From NCBI GenBank assembly GCA_002347725.1, contig DDXA01000002.1, positions 27,650-91,649 on the forward strand: a stretch of 64,000 nt of DNA. Direction: 5' to 3'. This document shows positions 1 through 7,951 of this stretch, piece after piece (position 1 is the stretch's first letter; every line of letters begins with the position of its first letter). Below the pieces are notes generated by a model. The model was not told the origin of the DNA, searched no databases, and saw only the letters and a program-made list of their open reading frames with translations. The DNA comes from Actinobacteria bacterium UBA2272. GTDB lineage: Bacteria; Actinomycetota; Coriobacteriia; Anaerosomatales; Anaerosomataceae. A program made the translations under genes and the position numbers.

Positions 1-380
1 CCTTCACCCATATGACCGTAGTTGAGCGCGAGATGGCTCGTCGCGTTGAGCGGCACCGCATACGTCGTGGTGACCAGTTCGTAGGCACCTGTCACGCCGG
101 CCTTGACCTTGTGGATCAGGAACGTGACCGGATCACCGTTGACCGGCAGGTGGCACGAGATGCACGCCACTTTGTTGTGCGAGCCGTTGTCGTAGGCCGC
201 GACAGCATCCTTCTGGACCGAGTGGCAGAAGCCGCCGCAGAACCAGTAACTGGACGTGGCGCCCAGCGAGATCATTATGACCGCGGCCATAACGATGCAT
301 GCCACGGCTACCCAGATGAGGTACCTGGGCCGGCGGACCGGGTCTTTGAACCCGGCTAACGAGATCTTCGCCATACGCAT
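1..380 (-). CDS. NapC/NirT-family multihaem cytochrome c, partial
   Basis: The gene runs off the left edge, so only the N-terminal ~126 residues are visible. It starts MRMAKISLAGF with an ATG at 380; an internal ATG at 374 is the alternative. A single membrane anchor (LIWVAVACIVMAAVIMISL) follows a basic stretch, then haem sites: CGGFCH, which is a CX3CH spacing, and CISCH, a standard CX2CH. This layout is that of the NapC/NirT/NrfH quinol-oxidising cytochromes, which pass electrons from the membrane quinol pool to an extracytoplasmic reductase. The CX3CH first site is unusual for the family but is clear in the sequence. The partner reductase would lie left of the window. Family assignment is from motifs only. 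Confidence 0.75.
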   Translation of the reverse strand, partial: MRMAKISLAGFKDPVRRPRYLIWVAVACIVMAAVIMISLGATSSYWFCGGFCHSVQKDAVAAYDNGSHNKVACISCHLPVNGDPVTFLIHKVKAGVTGAYELVTTTYAVPLNATSHLALNYGHMGE

Positions 381-566
381 TCTCTCCTCGCTCGCGTCCC
401 TCGGCTTCTTCTAGCACAAGCGCGGAAACGGCCCCTCGCCGCCCCATCGCTCAACGATAGCCGAAGCCTTGTGAAGGGACAAGACAAACGCAGCCGTCGT
501 GACGGGGTTCTCCCCTTCTTCGGGCTATTCGCCGGGTGAGTCCCCATTCCTGCCCTCACGTGACAC

Positions 567-1028
567 TCAGTCGATCTCAAAGACCGCCGACATCTCGACC
601 GGCACGCCGAGGGGGAGCGCAGCCACGCCCACGGCCTCCCGTGCGTGGCCGCCTGAGCCGCCGAACGCAACCTCCATCACCGCACTCGCGGCGTCGATCA
701 CAGCAGGCTGGCCATCGAAGCCCGGTGCCGAGGCGACGTATCCCACGACCTTGACGACCCGAACGATGCGATCCAGGTCTACCACGGAAGCCGCGGCAGC
801 AAGCACCCGCAGGGCACACTGCTCGGCGCAGCGTCGGCCCTCCTCCAGCGTGACATCGTCACCGAGATGTCCGGTGGCGATAGGCCGCCCGTCGATGACG
901 GGGATCTGACCGGAGGTGAACACGAGCGAACCGGAACGAACCGCCGGAACGTACGAGCCGACAGCCGCAGGGACCTCCGGGACCTGCAGATCGCGGGCTG
1001 CGAGGCGCGCGATCACGCCGTGCGACAT
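567..1028 (-). CDS. RidA family (YjgF/UK114) enamine/imine deaminase-like protein
   Basis: The 153-residue protein has the RidA signature: N-terminal SYVPAVRSGSLVFTSGQIP, and a C-terminal part with PLGVPVEMSAVF. RidA proteins hydrolyse reactive enamine/imine intermediates made by PLP enzymes; this longer ~150-residue type belongs to a less studied subgroup, so the substrate is unknown. Its ATG overlaps the stop of the upstream chemoreceptor by one base (TGATG), so the two are probably translationally coupled on one minus-strand transcript. That pairing is odd functionally. Confidence 0.85.
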   Translation of the reverse strand: MSHGVIARLAARDLQVPEVPAAVGSYVPAVRSGSLVFTSGQIPVIDGRPIATGHLGDDVTLEEGRRCAEQCALRVLAAAASVVDLDRIVRVVKVVGYVASAPGFDGQPAVIDAASAVMEVAFGGSGGHAREAVGVAALPLGVPVEMSAVFEID

Positions 1029-2188
1029 CAGCGGACCACCATCGAGTCCGCCAGCTTGTTGAGCTCCATGATCGCGGCGGTGATCTGTCGCGAGGTCTCG
1101 GCAGCCTGCTGGGAGACCAGCGCGACCTCCTTCATGGACACGACCACCTGATCGGATGCGGTGCGTTGCTGTTGCGTGGCGATCGAGATCTGCTTGGCCG
1201 CGTCTGTGGTCTCCTCGACCTGCGACACGATGCGCTGCAGCTCCGTAGCGGTGTTCATCGCAAGATCCTGACCCTCGGTCACCTTCTTGGCGGCCTTCTC
1301 CGTCTGCATGATGAGCGCCGAGGTGGACGCCTGGATCTCGCGCACCACGCGGCCGATCTCCTGCGTGGACTCGGTGACCGAGTCGGCCAACTTGCGGATC
1401 TCCTCGGCGACGACGGAGAACCCCTTGCCCGCATCACCGGCACGCGCGGCCTCGATCGCCGCGTTCAGTGCGAGGATCTTCGTCTGCTCGGCGATCTCGT
1501 CGATGATCGAGAGCACGCGACCGATCTCCTGGCTACGTTCACCGAGTGCGAGGATCCTGTCCGACGACTGCATCGTCGTCTCGCGGATCTCCTCGATTCC
1601 CGCTGCGGTGTTCGCCACGGCCAGCATGCCTTCCTCGGCGCTCGCCAGGGTGGTCTCGGCGATGCGCACGACGGCTCCGGCGTTGTCTGCGATCTGGCTC
1701 GACGTCTGTGCGAGCTCCTCGACCGTCGCGGAGGTCTGGGTGACGGCCGCCGCCTGTTCGGCAGCGCCGGACGCCTGCTGCTCGGTGGCGGCAAGCACCT
1801 CGGTCGTGACCGACTTGATGTTGGCGTTGGTCTGCTTGATCTGCTCGAGCAGGCTGTGAACGTTCGAGAAGACGCGCTCGATCTCGGCCGAGATGCCGTC
1901 GATGCCGCGCACGTCACGCGCCGCGATGCCGAGCGAGCTGCTGACCTCGGTCAGGACCCCGGTGAGCGTCCGCTCGGATATGCGCGCGGAGAGCCCATGG
2001 CCGAACACGCCCATGCCCACGCCCGCACAGACGGACGCAATCCAGAAGACGACCGCCGAGACCACGCTCTTGGGCTCGACGAGAAGGCTTGCGAGCAGCG
2101 GGAACGCTACCCCGACGCCTGCGCCCGCACCAACGAGATACCAAAACGTCCGCCGATTACCGGCACCGGTGCGCACCTTCAAGCCCAT
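1028..2188 (-). CDS. Methyl-accepting chemotaxis protein without a periplasmic sensor domain
   Basis: This 386-residue receptor has two adjacent hydrophobic segments near residues 15-36 and 42-63 with almost no loop between them, so there is no extracytoplasmic ligand domain. A HAMP domain is not obvious. The rest is a long helical signalling domain with the MCP tip [20 protein letters not shown], where K replaces the usual N of QTNLLALN. It should sense a membrane or cytoplasmic cue and drive a CheA-CheW complex such as the one encoded at 13-17 kb. It lies alone with ridA, away from the che cluster. Confidence 0.9.
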   Translation of the reverse strand: MGLKVRTGAGNRRTFWYLVGAGAGVGVAFPLLASLLVEPKSVVSAVVFWIASVCAGVGMGVFGHGLSARISERTLTGVLTEVSSSLGIAARDVRGIDGISAEIERVFSNVHSLLEQIKQTNANIKSVTTEVLAATEQQASGAAEQAAAVTQTSATVEELAQTSSQIADNAGAVVRIAETTLASAEEGMLAVANTAAGIEEIRETTMQSSDRILALGERSQEIGRVLSIIDEIAEQTKILALNAAIEAARAGDAGKGFSVVAEEIRKLADSVTESTQEIGRVVREIQASTSALIMQTEKAAKKVTEGQDLAMNTATELQRIVSQVEETTDAAKQISIATQQQRTASDQVVVSMKEVALVSQQAAETSRQITAAIMELNKLADSMVVR

Positions 2189-2331
2189 ACCGTCCGCCTT
2201 TGTCGCGAGCCAACCTCACGGGCAACTGTATCGCCTTGAATCCTACCAGCACACGGGCTGCATGTGCGAGGATTCACGCAGCGCGGACGTTGCCTCCGCC
2301 GCCGCACCCATCATATGCCGGATGTCGGGGG

Positions 2332-2359
2332 TTGCAATCTATACCCACGGGGGTATACT
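2332..2359 (+). promoter_or_regulatory. Sigma-A type promoter with CsoR/CstR-like operator in the spacer
   Basis: A -35 TTGCAA (2332-2337), a 16-bp spacer and a -10 TATACT (2354-2359) precede the ferredoxin gene. In the spacer, and overlapping the -10, is the perfect inverted repeat TATACCC-ACGG-GGGTATA (2340-2357). TACCC-N4-GGGTA is the type of operator bound by the CsoR/CstR/RcnR family (copper, persulfide or other thiol-reactive inducers). Binding would block RNA polymerase. The repressor gene is not in the window; the family assignment is by operator resemblance. Confidence 0.8.
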
Positions 2360-2385
2360 GACTTCGCAGTCAAGACACCCCCGTC

Positions 2386-2601
2386 GTGAGGATGCACGTG
2401 GCACACATACACATCAACGAAGCGGCCTGCGACCGTTCTCCGGGGTGCCCCGCGCGCCAGGTATGCCCCCGCAACGCGATCAAGCCGATTCCCGGAGGAC
2501 ACTACCCGGGAGCCAACGGCTACATGGTGGATGAATCGCTCTGCACGGGCTGCGCCGTCTGCGCGAGGTTCTGCCCGACTGGCGCAGTGAGTATGGGATA
2601 G
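2386..2601 (+). CDS. Small 4Fe-4S ferredoxin-like protein
   Basis: The protein is 71 residues from the GTG at 2386; ATG 2392 (MHVAHIHINEAAC) and GTG 2398 are equally plausible starts. It carries a C-terminal ferredoxin motif CTGCAVCARFCP and an N-terminal cluster CDRSPGCPARQVCP, which together could ligate two 4Fe-4S centres, although the first motif is irregular. The domain is that of dicluster ferredoxins that shuttle electrons between oxidoreductases. It is the first gene of a two-gene operon, nine bases ahead of the selenoprotein, and sits directly behind the CsoR/CstR-like operator. It probably serves as electron donor or partner of that protein. Confidence 0.85.
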   Translation: MRMHVAHIHINEAACDRSPGCPARQVCPRNAIKPIPGGHYPGANGYMVDESLCTGCAVCARFCPTGAVSMG

Positions 2602-2610
2602 GAGACGACG

Positions 2611-2946
2611 ATGACTGACCCTATGGTGACCGTAGACGTGTTCGACTTCCCCGCTGAGGCGGACTGCTGGGGCGGAGGTTGAGGTCCATCCTGGTCTCCG
2701 GAGGAGATCACGGCGATCATCCGCTCTGAGGTCCAGCAGCGTTTCGGTGAATCTGCCCGGATCGCATACCACGATACCAGCCGACCCGAGGTCGCGGCCG
2801 AGCACGCCGAGGTCGTCAGGTTCATCCAGGACAACGGCCTCGTGTATCCCGTGACCGTCATCGACGGTGTGCCAGTCTACGACGGCGCTGTCTCGTACCC
2901 GGCGATCCTGCGTGCGGTGCAAACGAAGATCGCCAGCGTCTCATAG
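2611..2946 (+). CDS. Selenoprotein, thioredoxin-like (YuzD-like), Sec at codon 24 (UGA)
   Basis: Translation from ATG 2611 runs 111 residues to TAG 2944-2946 if the in-frame TGA at 2680-2682 is read as selenocysteine. The start has a GGAGACGACG ribosome site. The N-terminus is a beta strand (VTVDVFDF) followed by C19-WGGG-U24-GPSW, a CX4U redox pair at the place where thioredoxin-fold proteins carry CXXC. The rest (PVTVIDGVPVYDG) resembles YuzD/DUF1462-type thioredoxin-like proteins, where a Y-P-V/L-V-x-I strand follows the helix. Coding signal is continuous on both sides of the UGA, and a bSECIS-like hairpin sits just downstream. The reaction is unknown; a thiol/persulfide or metal(oid) redox role fits the operator upstream. 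Confidence 0.85.
2680..2710 (+). promoter_or_regulatory. UGA(Sec) codon and bSECIS-like stem-loop
   Basis: After the TGA at 2680-2682 comes an 8-bp stem, TGGTCTCC (2692-2699) with GGAGATCA (2703-2710), closing the tri-loop GGA. The loop starts 17 nt after the UGA and opens with G. Bacterial SECIS elements are known to need a short G-containing apical loop about 16-37 nt after the UGA, so this fits SelB recognition. No computed folding was done. Confidence 0.75.
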
Positions 2947-2970
2947 CTGGTCCGTAATCGGTATGACCAT

Positions 2971-2997
2971 AGGCCACAGCGCACATCGCTGTGGCCT
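2971..2997 (+). terminator. Strong hairpin after the selenoprotein gene
   Basis: AGGCCACAGCG, a 5-nt loop CACAT, then CGCTGTGGCCT form a perfect 11-bp stem 24 bp after the stop codon. There is no T-run behind it, so it may be a factor-assisted terminator or an mRNA 3' stabiliser. Confidence 0.6.
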
Positions 2998-3139
2998 CTG
3001 CGCGTCCCCAGCCGCGCACCCCGACCGGGCAAAGTCGCCGCCTGCGGGCGCGAACGTTCCGCGCGGCAGACTCGCCACGCAAGCCGGTCTAGTAGACTCT
3101 GTCCAGTAACCGACACCCGCCGAAGAGAGTCACCCGACC

Positions 3140-3802
3140 ATGGCATCCCACGACTCGCCGCCGACCGACCCGTTCGAACAGGTGCTGTCCACGCTGACCC
3201 ACGTGGCGCTGTCATTCTTCATCGCATGGCGTCGGGCTCTGAGCAGCGGCTATCGGAGAGTGCGAGCTGTCGCGCTGTGGATCGCGGGGCGTGTAGCCGG
3301 ATGGGCCGGGCAATGGGGCCGTGTGATCCGATACTTCACCACGCCCGCATCCGAGCGGATCCATGAGGATGCGGACGCGTCACGTGCTGCGGCATTCGGA
3401 GTCCGTGCGTTCGCATTCGGCCTGCTCGCGAGCGGCTCGATCACGATCGCGACTGGCGGCACCTCGAGGGCGGCCGTGGCGACGCTGGCGGTCGAACTCG
3501 CGTGGGCAGCGGGCAGGTTCGCGATCTGCGCCGCTCTGGTCCCCGTCACAACGCTGCCTCGCAGTCGTCTGGCCCTCGCCTACCTCACGGGGCTTGTCCC
3601 GTTCGCTCTCGGTCTCACCGCACCGCTGCGGATCGCGGCACTCGCGGCCTCGGCGCTGCTCACCGCCAGGGAGTTCCATGCCGCCGGGCCCGACGCCGGC
3701 ACTGTACGCACCGCAGTCGGCTGGGCGTTCGGCGGGCAGGCTCTGGTCGTCGTCTTCGGGTTCGTGCTCCGCGGGGGCCTCGCGGCGCTCACCGGCAGCT
3801 AG
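3140..3802 (+). CDS. Uncharacterised membrane protein
   Basis: I do not recognise a family in this 220-residue protein. It starts with a polar N-terminus, then about four to five hydrophobic segments in the second half (roughly residues 88-110, 112-135, 143-158, 160-180, 195-215), rich in Ala, Gly and Leu. The start codon ATG 3140 has a weak AGAGAG ribosome site. Its stop overlaps the stop of the convergent transporter gene by a few bases. No catalytic motif is evident. Confidence 0.6.
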   Translation: MASHDSPPTDPFEQVLSTLTHVALSFFIAWRRALSSGYRRVRAVALWIAGRVAGWAGQWGRVIRYFTTPASERIHEDADASRAAAFGVRAFAFGLLASGSITIATGGTSRAAVATLAVELAWAAGRFAICAALVPVTTLPRSRLALAYLTGLVPFALGLTAPLRIAALAASALLTAREFHAAGPDAGTVRTAVGWAFGGQALVVVFGFVLRGGLAALTGS

Positions 3803-4704
3803 ATGAGCGCGATGCCGTCCGTATCGCGAGCCACCGGCCACTCGGCCACCGCGATTCCCGCGATCACGAGCAGAGCGCCGAGCATCTGCGTGACGGTCAG
3901 GCGTTCGCCGAGTACGAGCGCGGCAAGCACGATCGTGAAGACCGGTTCGGCTGTCGAGGCGATCGCCGCGCGCGGCGCACCGAGCGCGCGCACACCCTGC
4001 AGGTAGAGCACCACGGCGGCGAACGTCGGCACGACGATGATCGCCGCCAGCAACAGCCACAGCTGAGCAGACCAGTCCGCGGGAGACAGCGGCTCACCGA
4101 CGAGTAGCGTGATTGCGCCGACGCCGAGTGCGGACAGGCCGAAGGTGTACGCCATGAGCACCAGTCTGCTGCTGTGACCGACCATCCGTGCCGACAACAC
4201 GTTGAACGCCGAATAGCCGACCGCGGCACCCAACCCAAGCATGATCCCGGGAAGCGCGACGGTCGTCCGATCGTCGAACACGCCGACGACGAGCACGCAC
4301 CCTGCGAAGGTCACCGCCAGAGCAGCGATCCGGCGCAGGGTCAACGGCTCCTTGAACAGCAGTGCCGAGACCACCGACACGATCGCCGGATACGTGTAGA
4401 GCAGCACGGTGACCACCGATGCCGGAGCATAGCCGAGCGCGAAGAAGAAGCAGATGGAGGCGGCACCGTATCCGGTCAGCGAGAGGGCCGCGTACCGGTG
4501 CAGGCTGCGCAGGCCGCCGATGAGTTCACGCGGCCGCTTCCACGTCAGAAGCGCTGCCATGAGCGCCGACGTGATAGCGAAACGCCAGGTGAGCAGAGGC
4601 AACGGGCGGCCGCCCGCCTCGTAGGCGAGGACGGTGAGTACGGCAAGCGTGGCGAAGCACGCCGCCGAGATGAGAACGAGCACGAGTGCGATGCGCCGCT
4701 GCAA
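3799..4704 (-). CDS. DMT superfamily transporter (EamA family)
   Basis: The 301-residue protein contains ten hydrophobic segments arranged as two EamA repeats of five (for example the second repeat begins at GIMLGLGAAVGYSAFNVLSARM). The C-terminal motif with FTIVLAALVLGERLT and the first-repeat equivalent ALLFKEPLTLRR are typical for drug/metabolite exporters. The substrate cannot be told from sequence. It faces the divergent VanZ-like gene with only 78 bp between them, which must hold both promoters. Confidence 0.9.
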   Translation of the reverse strand: MQRRIALVLVLISAACFATLAVLTVLAYEAGGRPLPLLTWRFAITSALMAALLTWKRPRELIGGLRSLHRYAALSLTGYGAASICFFFALGYAPASVVTVLLYTYPAIVSVVSALLFKEPLTLRRIAALAVTFAGCVLVVGVFDDRTTVALPGIMLGLGAAVGYSAFNVLSARMVGHSSRLVLMAYTFGLSALGVGAITLLVGEPLSPADWSAQLWLLLAAIIVVPTFAAVVLYLQGVRALGAPRAAIASTAEPVFTIVLAALVLGERLTVTQMLGALLVIAGIAVAEWPVARDTDGIALI

Positions 4705-4782
4705 CGAGCCCCCTTGGATTCACGGTAGAATCACGCTGGCAGAACGACCCAGACCGGTCAAGCGACGTGAAAGGCACATACG

Positions 4783-5163
4783 ATGCGACACTGGGCGACC
4801 AGGGGCTGGGCAGCACTAGCCGTCGTGTGGATGGCCGTCATCTTCGGGCTGTCATCCCTACCGGGCAGCTCGGTACCCGGGCGCTATGGATCCCTCGGGC
4901 ATCTGGTCGTCTATGCGGTGCTCGGAGCGTTGTACTACGCCGCGCTCGCCGGACGCCTGCCGGTAGGCCGGGCCGCACTCATCGCGATCGCACTCGCCTC
5001 CGCGTACGGCATCACAGACGAGTTCCACCAATCGTTCGTGCCGGGGCGCATGCCCGATCCGGTCGACTGGCTCGTGGATACGACCGGAGCTGCCCTGGCG
5101 GTCGCTGCACTCGTCGCGATCGGACGTTGGCGGAAGCGGGCGTCGACCGGCGAGGAATCCTGA
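4783..5163 (+). CDS. VanZ-like membrane protein
   Basis: This 126-residue protein has an N-terminal membrane segment with GLSSLPGSS, a middle HLVVYAVLGALYYAAL, and the conserved motif ASAYGITDEFHQSFVPGRMPDPVDWLVDTTGA; the DEFHQ and P-x-R-x-x-D-x-x-D parts define the VanZ family. The family is linked to teicoplanin resistance in VanA operons, but most chromosomal members have no known role. It ends 86 bp before the BchE-like gene and may be co-transcribed. Confidence 0.9.
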   Translation: MRHWATRGWAALAVVWMAVIFGLSSLPGSSVPGRYGSLGHLVVYAVLGALYYAALAGRLPVGRAALIAIALASAYGITDEFHQSFVPGRMPDPVDWLVDTTGAALAVAALVAIGRWRKRASTGEES

Positions 5164-5249
5164 CCGACCCGGCACAGGTGTTAGAATGGCCGTTCGGTAC
5201 CCGGCGTCGACCGGGACCCGCACCCCCACGATCCCCGGAGGTACGACCT

Positions 5250-6698
5250 GTGACACAACGTATCGCGCTCGTGACGCCCCCCTACCATTCGGGCGTCGTC
5301 GAGACGGCCGGAACGTGGCCGAACGTCGCGTTCGTCTACATCGCGGGCGCTCTGCGCGATGCGGGGTTCGAACCGATCATCTACGACGCGATGACGATGA
5401 ATCACACACTCGAAGACATCGGCGCCGAACTGGAGCGCCTCGCACCGGACGTGGTCCTCACCTCGGCATACACGCCATCGTATCCGAAGGCTGTCGAACT
5501 GTTACGGCTGGCGAAGTCGCGCCTGCCCGGCGTGGTCACCGGCATCGGCGGCGTGCACACGCACTTCATGTACGAGGAGGCGCTCACGCGCGATGGCGAC
5601 GTGATCGACTTCGTCTTGCGGGGCGAAGGCGAGGTCACGACGCCCGAGTTGATGCGCTGTCTGGCCGAGGGTGGCGATCCTGCCGATGTCGCCGGAGTCG
5701 CCTTCGTGCGTGACGGTGAGGTCGTGGCCACGCCGGAACGACCGTTCCTGGCCGAGCTGGACGGCCTGCCGATGGCGTGGGACCTCGTCGACTGGAGCCT
5801 CTACCGGTTCTATCCGCTCCCCGACGCCAATCTCGCCGTCATCTCGTCCTCGCGGGGATGCGACCAGGCGTGTACCTTCTGCAGCCAGCAGGCGTTCTGG
5901 TGCCGCACGTGGCGCGCTCGCTCGGCCGAAAGCGTGGTAGACGAGATCCAGATGCTCAAGGATACCTACGGCGTGGGCGTGGTCATGTTCTCCGACGAGA
6001 CCCCCACGCTCGACGGCGACCGATGGCGGAGGATCCTCGACCTGCTGATCGAACGGGACCTCGGGATGCACATCCTGATGGAGACCCGCGTCGACGACAT
6101 CTTGCGGGACGAGGAGATACTCCCGCTCTACCGGCAGGCCGGCATCCGTCACATCTACGTCGGCGTGGAACGCACAGACCAGGCGTCACTCGATATGTTC
6201 AAGAAGAACACCGAGGTCGAGCAGGGCCGGCGCGCTATCGAGCTCATCAACGCACACGGCATCATCTCGGAGACGAGCATGGTACTCGGCCTTCCCACCG
6301 ACACCCCCGAGACGATCGAAGCGACCTTCAGGCTCGCCCAGCACTACGACCCTGACCTCGCGTTCTTCCTCACCATCGCGCCCTGGCCGTACTCGGACAT
6401 CTACCCTGACCTCGAGCCGTACATCGAGAGCTACGACTACGAGGACTACAACCTGGTCGCGCCAGTCGTGAAGCCCGAGACGATGACGCGGGACGAGCTG
6501 CAGAAGACGATCATCGACTGCTACCGCCGCTTCTACATGGGCAAGCTGGCTCGCATCGGCTCGATGACCAAGGAGAAGCGCGACTACTTCATCATCACGA
6601 TGAAGCTGCTCATGGAGAACTCGTACCTCAAGCAGTACATGGGCGGGTTGGGCTCGATGCCGACCGAGGTGAACGCGCTACTCAAGAAGTGGCTCTAG
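5250..6698 (+). CDS. B12-binding radical SAM enzyme, BchE-like
   Basis: From GTG 5250 (ribosome site GGAGG at 5237-5241) the protein is 482 residues; upstream in-frame sequence overlaps vanZ and is not used. The N-terminal ~150 residues are a cobalamin-binding-like Rossmann domain starting IALVTPPYHSGVVETAG. The radical SAM triad is CDQACTFC (CX3CX2C). Residues after it (SDETPTLDGDRW, TRVDDILRDEEILPLYRQAG, PWPYSDIYPDL, ETMTRDEL, CYRRFYMGK) follow the pattern I remember for BchE, the anaerobic Mg-protoporphyrin IX monomethyl ester cyclase. No other chlorophyll gene is present, so the substrate is probably not a chlorin. A role in another porphyrinoid or a lipid is possible. The assignment rests on remembered family sequence, not a search. 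Confidence 0.85.
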   Translation: MTQRIALVTPPYHSGVVETAGTWPNVAFVYIAGALRDAGFEPIIYDAMTMNHTLEDIGAELERLAPDVVLTSAYTPSYPKAVELLRLAKSRLPGVVTGIGGVHTHFMYEEALTRDGDVIDFVLRGEGEVTTPELMRCLAEGGDPADVAGVAFVRDGEVVATPERPFLAELDGLPMAWDLVDWSLYRFYPLPDANLAVISSSRGCDQACTFCSQQAFWCRTWRARSAESVVDEIQMLKDTYGVGVVMFSDETPTLDGDRWRRILDLLIERDLGMHILMETRVDDILRDEEILPLYRQAGIRHIYVGVERTDQASLDMFKKNTEVEQGRRAIELINAHGIISETSMVLGLPTDTPETIEATFRLAQHYDPDLAFFLTIAPWPYSDIYPDLEPYIESYDYEDYNLVAPVVKPETMTRDELQKTIIDCYRRFYMGKLARIGSMTKEKRDYFIITMKLLMENSYLKQYMGGLGSMPTEVNALLKKWL

Positions 6699-6729
6699 GC
6701 CGCCGCTCTGTTAAGAGCCCCCAGACGGG

Positions 6730-7833
6730 CTAGTAGATCCCGGTCTGCGCCGCCTGGTCGGCGGTCACGCCGAGCTGGCGCACCTTGATCTTGAAGTCGT
6801 GCGCGTTGGCCGCCATGGCAGTCGCGTCGTCTAAGGTGATGCGTCCCTCCTGGTAGAGCCGCAGAAGACTCTGGTCGAAGGTCTGCATCCCGTAGTACTC
6901 GCCCTCTTCCATGGCGTCGCGGATCATGTATGTCTTCTCCGAGTCCATGACGTACTCACGGATCGTACCCGTCATGACCATGACCTCGACCGCCGGAACG
7001 AGACCGCCGTTTATCGACGGGATGAGGCGCATCGACACGATGCCCTTGAGCGTGGAGGCCAGCATGAGGCGAACCTGCTTCTGCTGGTAGGGCGGGAAGA
7101 AGTCGATGATACGGTTGATCGTCTCCGTCGCATCGATCGTGTGGAGGGTCGAGAGCACCAGGTTGCCGATCTCTGCCGCAGTGAGCGCCGCCGAGACGGT
7201 CTCGTGATCGCGCATCTCGCCGATCAGGATCACATCGGGATCCTGCCTCACCACGTGCCTGAGCGCGTCGGCATAGCTTTCGGTGTCGATGCCGATCTCA
7301 CGCTGGTTGACGATGCACTTGATGTCCTGGTGAAGCACCTCGATGGGGTCCTCGATCGTGACGATATGCCCCTCGCGGGTGCGATTGATGTGGTCGATCA
7401 TCGATGCGAGCGTCGTCGTCTTGCCGGAGCCGGCGGTACCGGTCACCAGAACCAGGCCACGGGGTTCCTCGGCCAGCCGGCGGACCACCGGTGGCAGTCC
7501 GAGTTGCTCCATGCTGGCCCGTTCAGTGGCCACGCGCCGAAGCGTCATACCCACGCTACCGCGCTGGTGGAACACGTTGACGCGGAAGCGACCCACTCCG
7601 GAGAGCGAGTACGCGAAGTCGACCTCACGGTGATTGTCGAACGACAGTCGCTGGCGCTCGTCCATCATGCCGTGAGCCAGCGCTGCGGTGGCTTCCTGGG
7701 TAAGCGGCGGCAACTCACGAAGCACGATCAGACGACCGTTAAGGCGCACTGCAGGAGCGCTGCCGACCTTGAGATGAAGGTCGGAGCTTCCACGCTCCGC
7801 CATGAGCTTGAGGATGCCGTCGATATCCGCCAT
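6730..7833 (-). CDS. pilT: PilT/PilU-type type IV pilus retraction ATPase
   Basis: From ATG 7833 (ribosome site GAGGTGG) this is a 367-residue hexameric secretion ATPase: Walker A GTAGSGKTTT, Asp box / Walker B DPDVILIGEMRD, and His box VLSTLHTIDATETI. The C-terminus reads MIRDAMEEGEYYGMQTFDQSL where classic PilT has AIRNLIRE, so it is closer to PilU-like members in this part. It would depolymerise type IV pili for twitching, adhesion or DNA uptake. No other pilus gene is nearby. The extended start upstream at 7884 lacks a ribosome site. Confidence 0.9.
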   Translation of the reverse strand: MADIDGILKLMAERGSSDLHLKVGSAPAVRLNGRLIVLRELPPLTQEATAALAHGMMDERQRLSFDNHREVDFAYSLSGVGRFRVNVFHQRGSVGMTLRRVATERASMEQLGLPPVVRRLAEEPRGLVLVTGTAGSGKTTTLASMIDHINRTREGHIVTIEDPIEVLHQDIKCIVNQREIGIDTESYADALRHVVRQDPDVILIGEMRDHETVSAALTAAEIGNLVLSTLHTIDATETINRIIDFFPPYQQKQVRLMLASTLKGIVSMRLIPSINGGLVPAVEVMVMTGTIREYVMDSEKTYMIRDAMEEGEYYGMQTFDQSLLRLYQEGRITLDDATAMAANAHDFKIKVRQLGVTADQAAQTGIY

Positions 7834-7951
7834 CGGTACCACCTCGGTGTCAGGCCGCATCGCGCACGCCGGTGACTCTCGCAAGCCGCATTGAGTGACC
7901 CGACAAGTCTACCGCACCTACGCTGGGCGCGTCAGTCCTCGTGATGCCCCG

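Noticed and set aside
2680..2682. TGA in the thioredoxin-like frame as a nonsense mutation or pseudogene
   Set aside because: Coding continues unbroken on both sides, a Cys lies five residues before, and a hairpin with a G-rich loop is correctly placed; selenocysteine fits better.
4686..5249. Long N-terminal extension of the BchE-like gene
   Set aside because: It overlaps the VanZ-like gene in another frame; the GTG at 5250 has a good ribosome site and starts the known domain.
6699..6729. Short hairpin GCTCT-GTTA-AGAGC between convergent genes
   Set aside because: Only five base pairs and no T-run; too weak to call a terminator.
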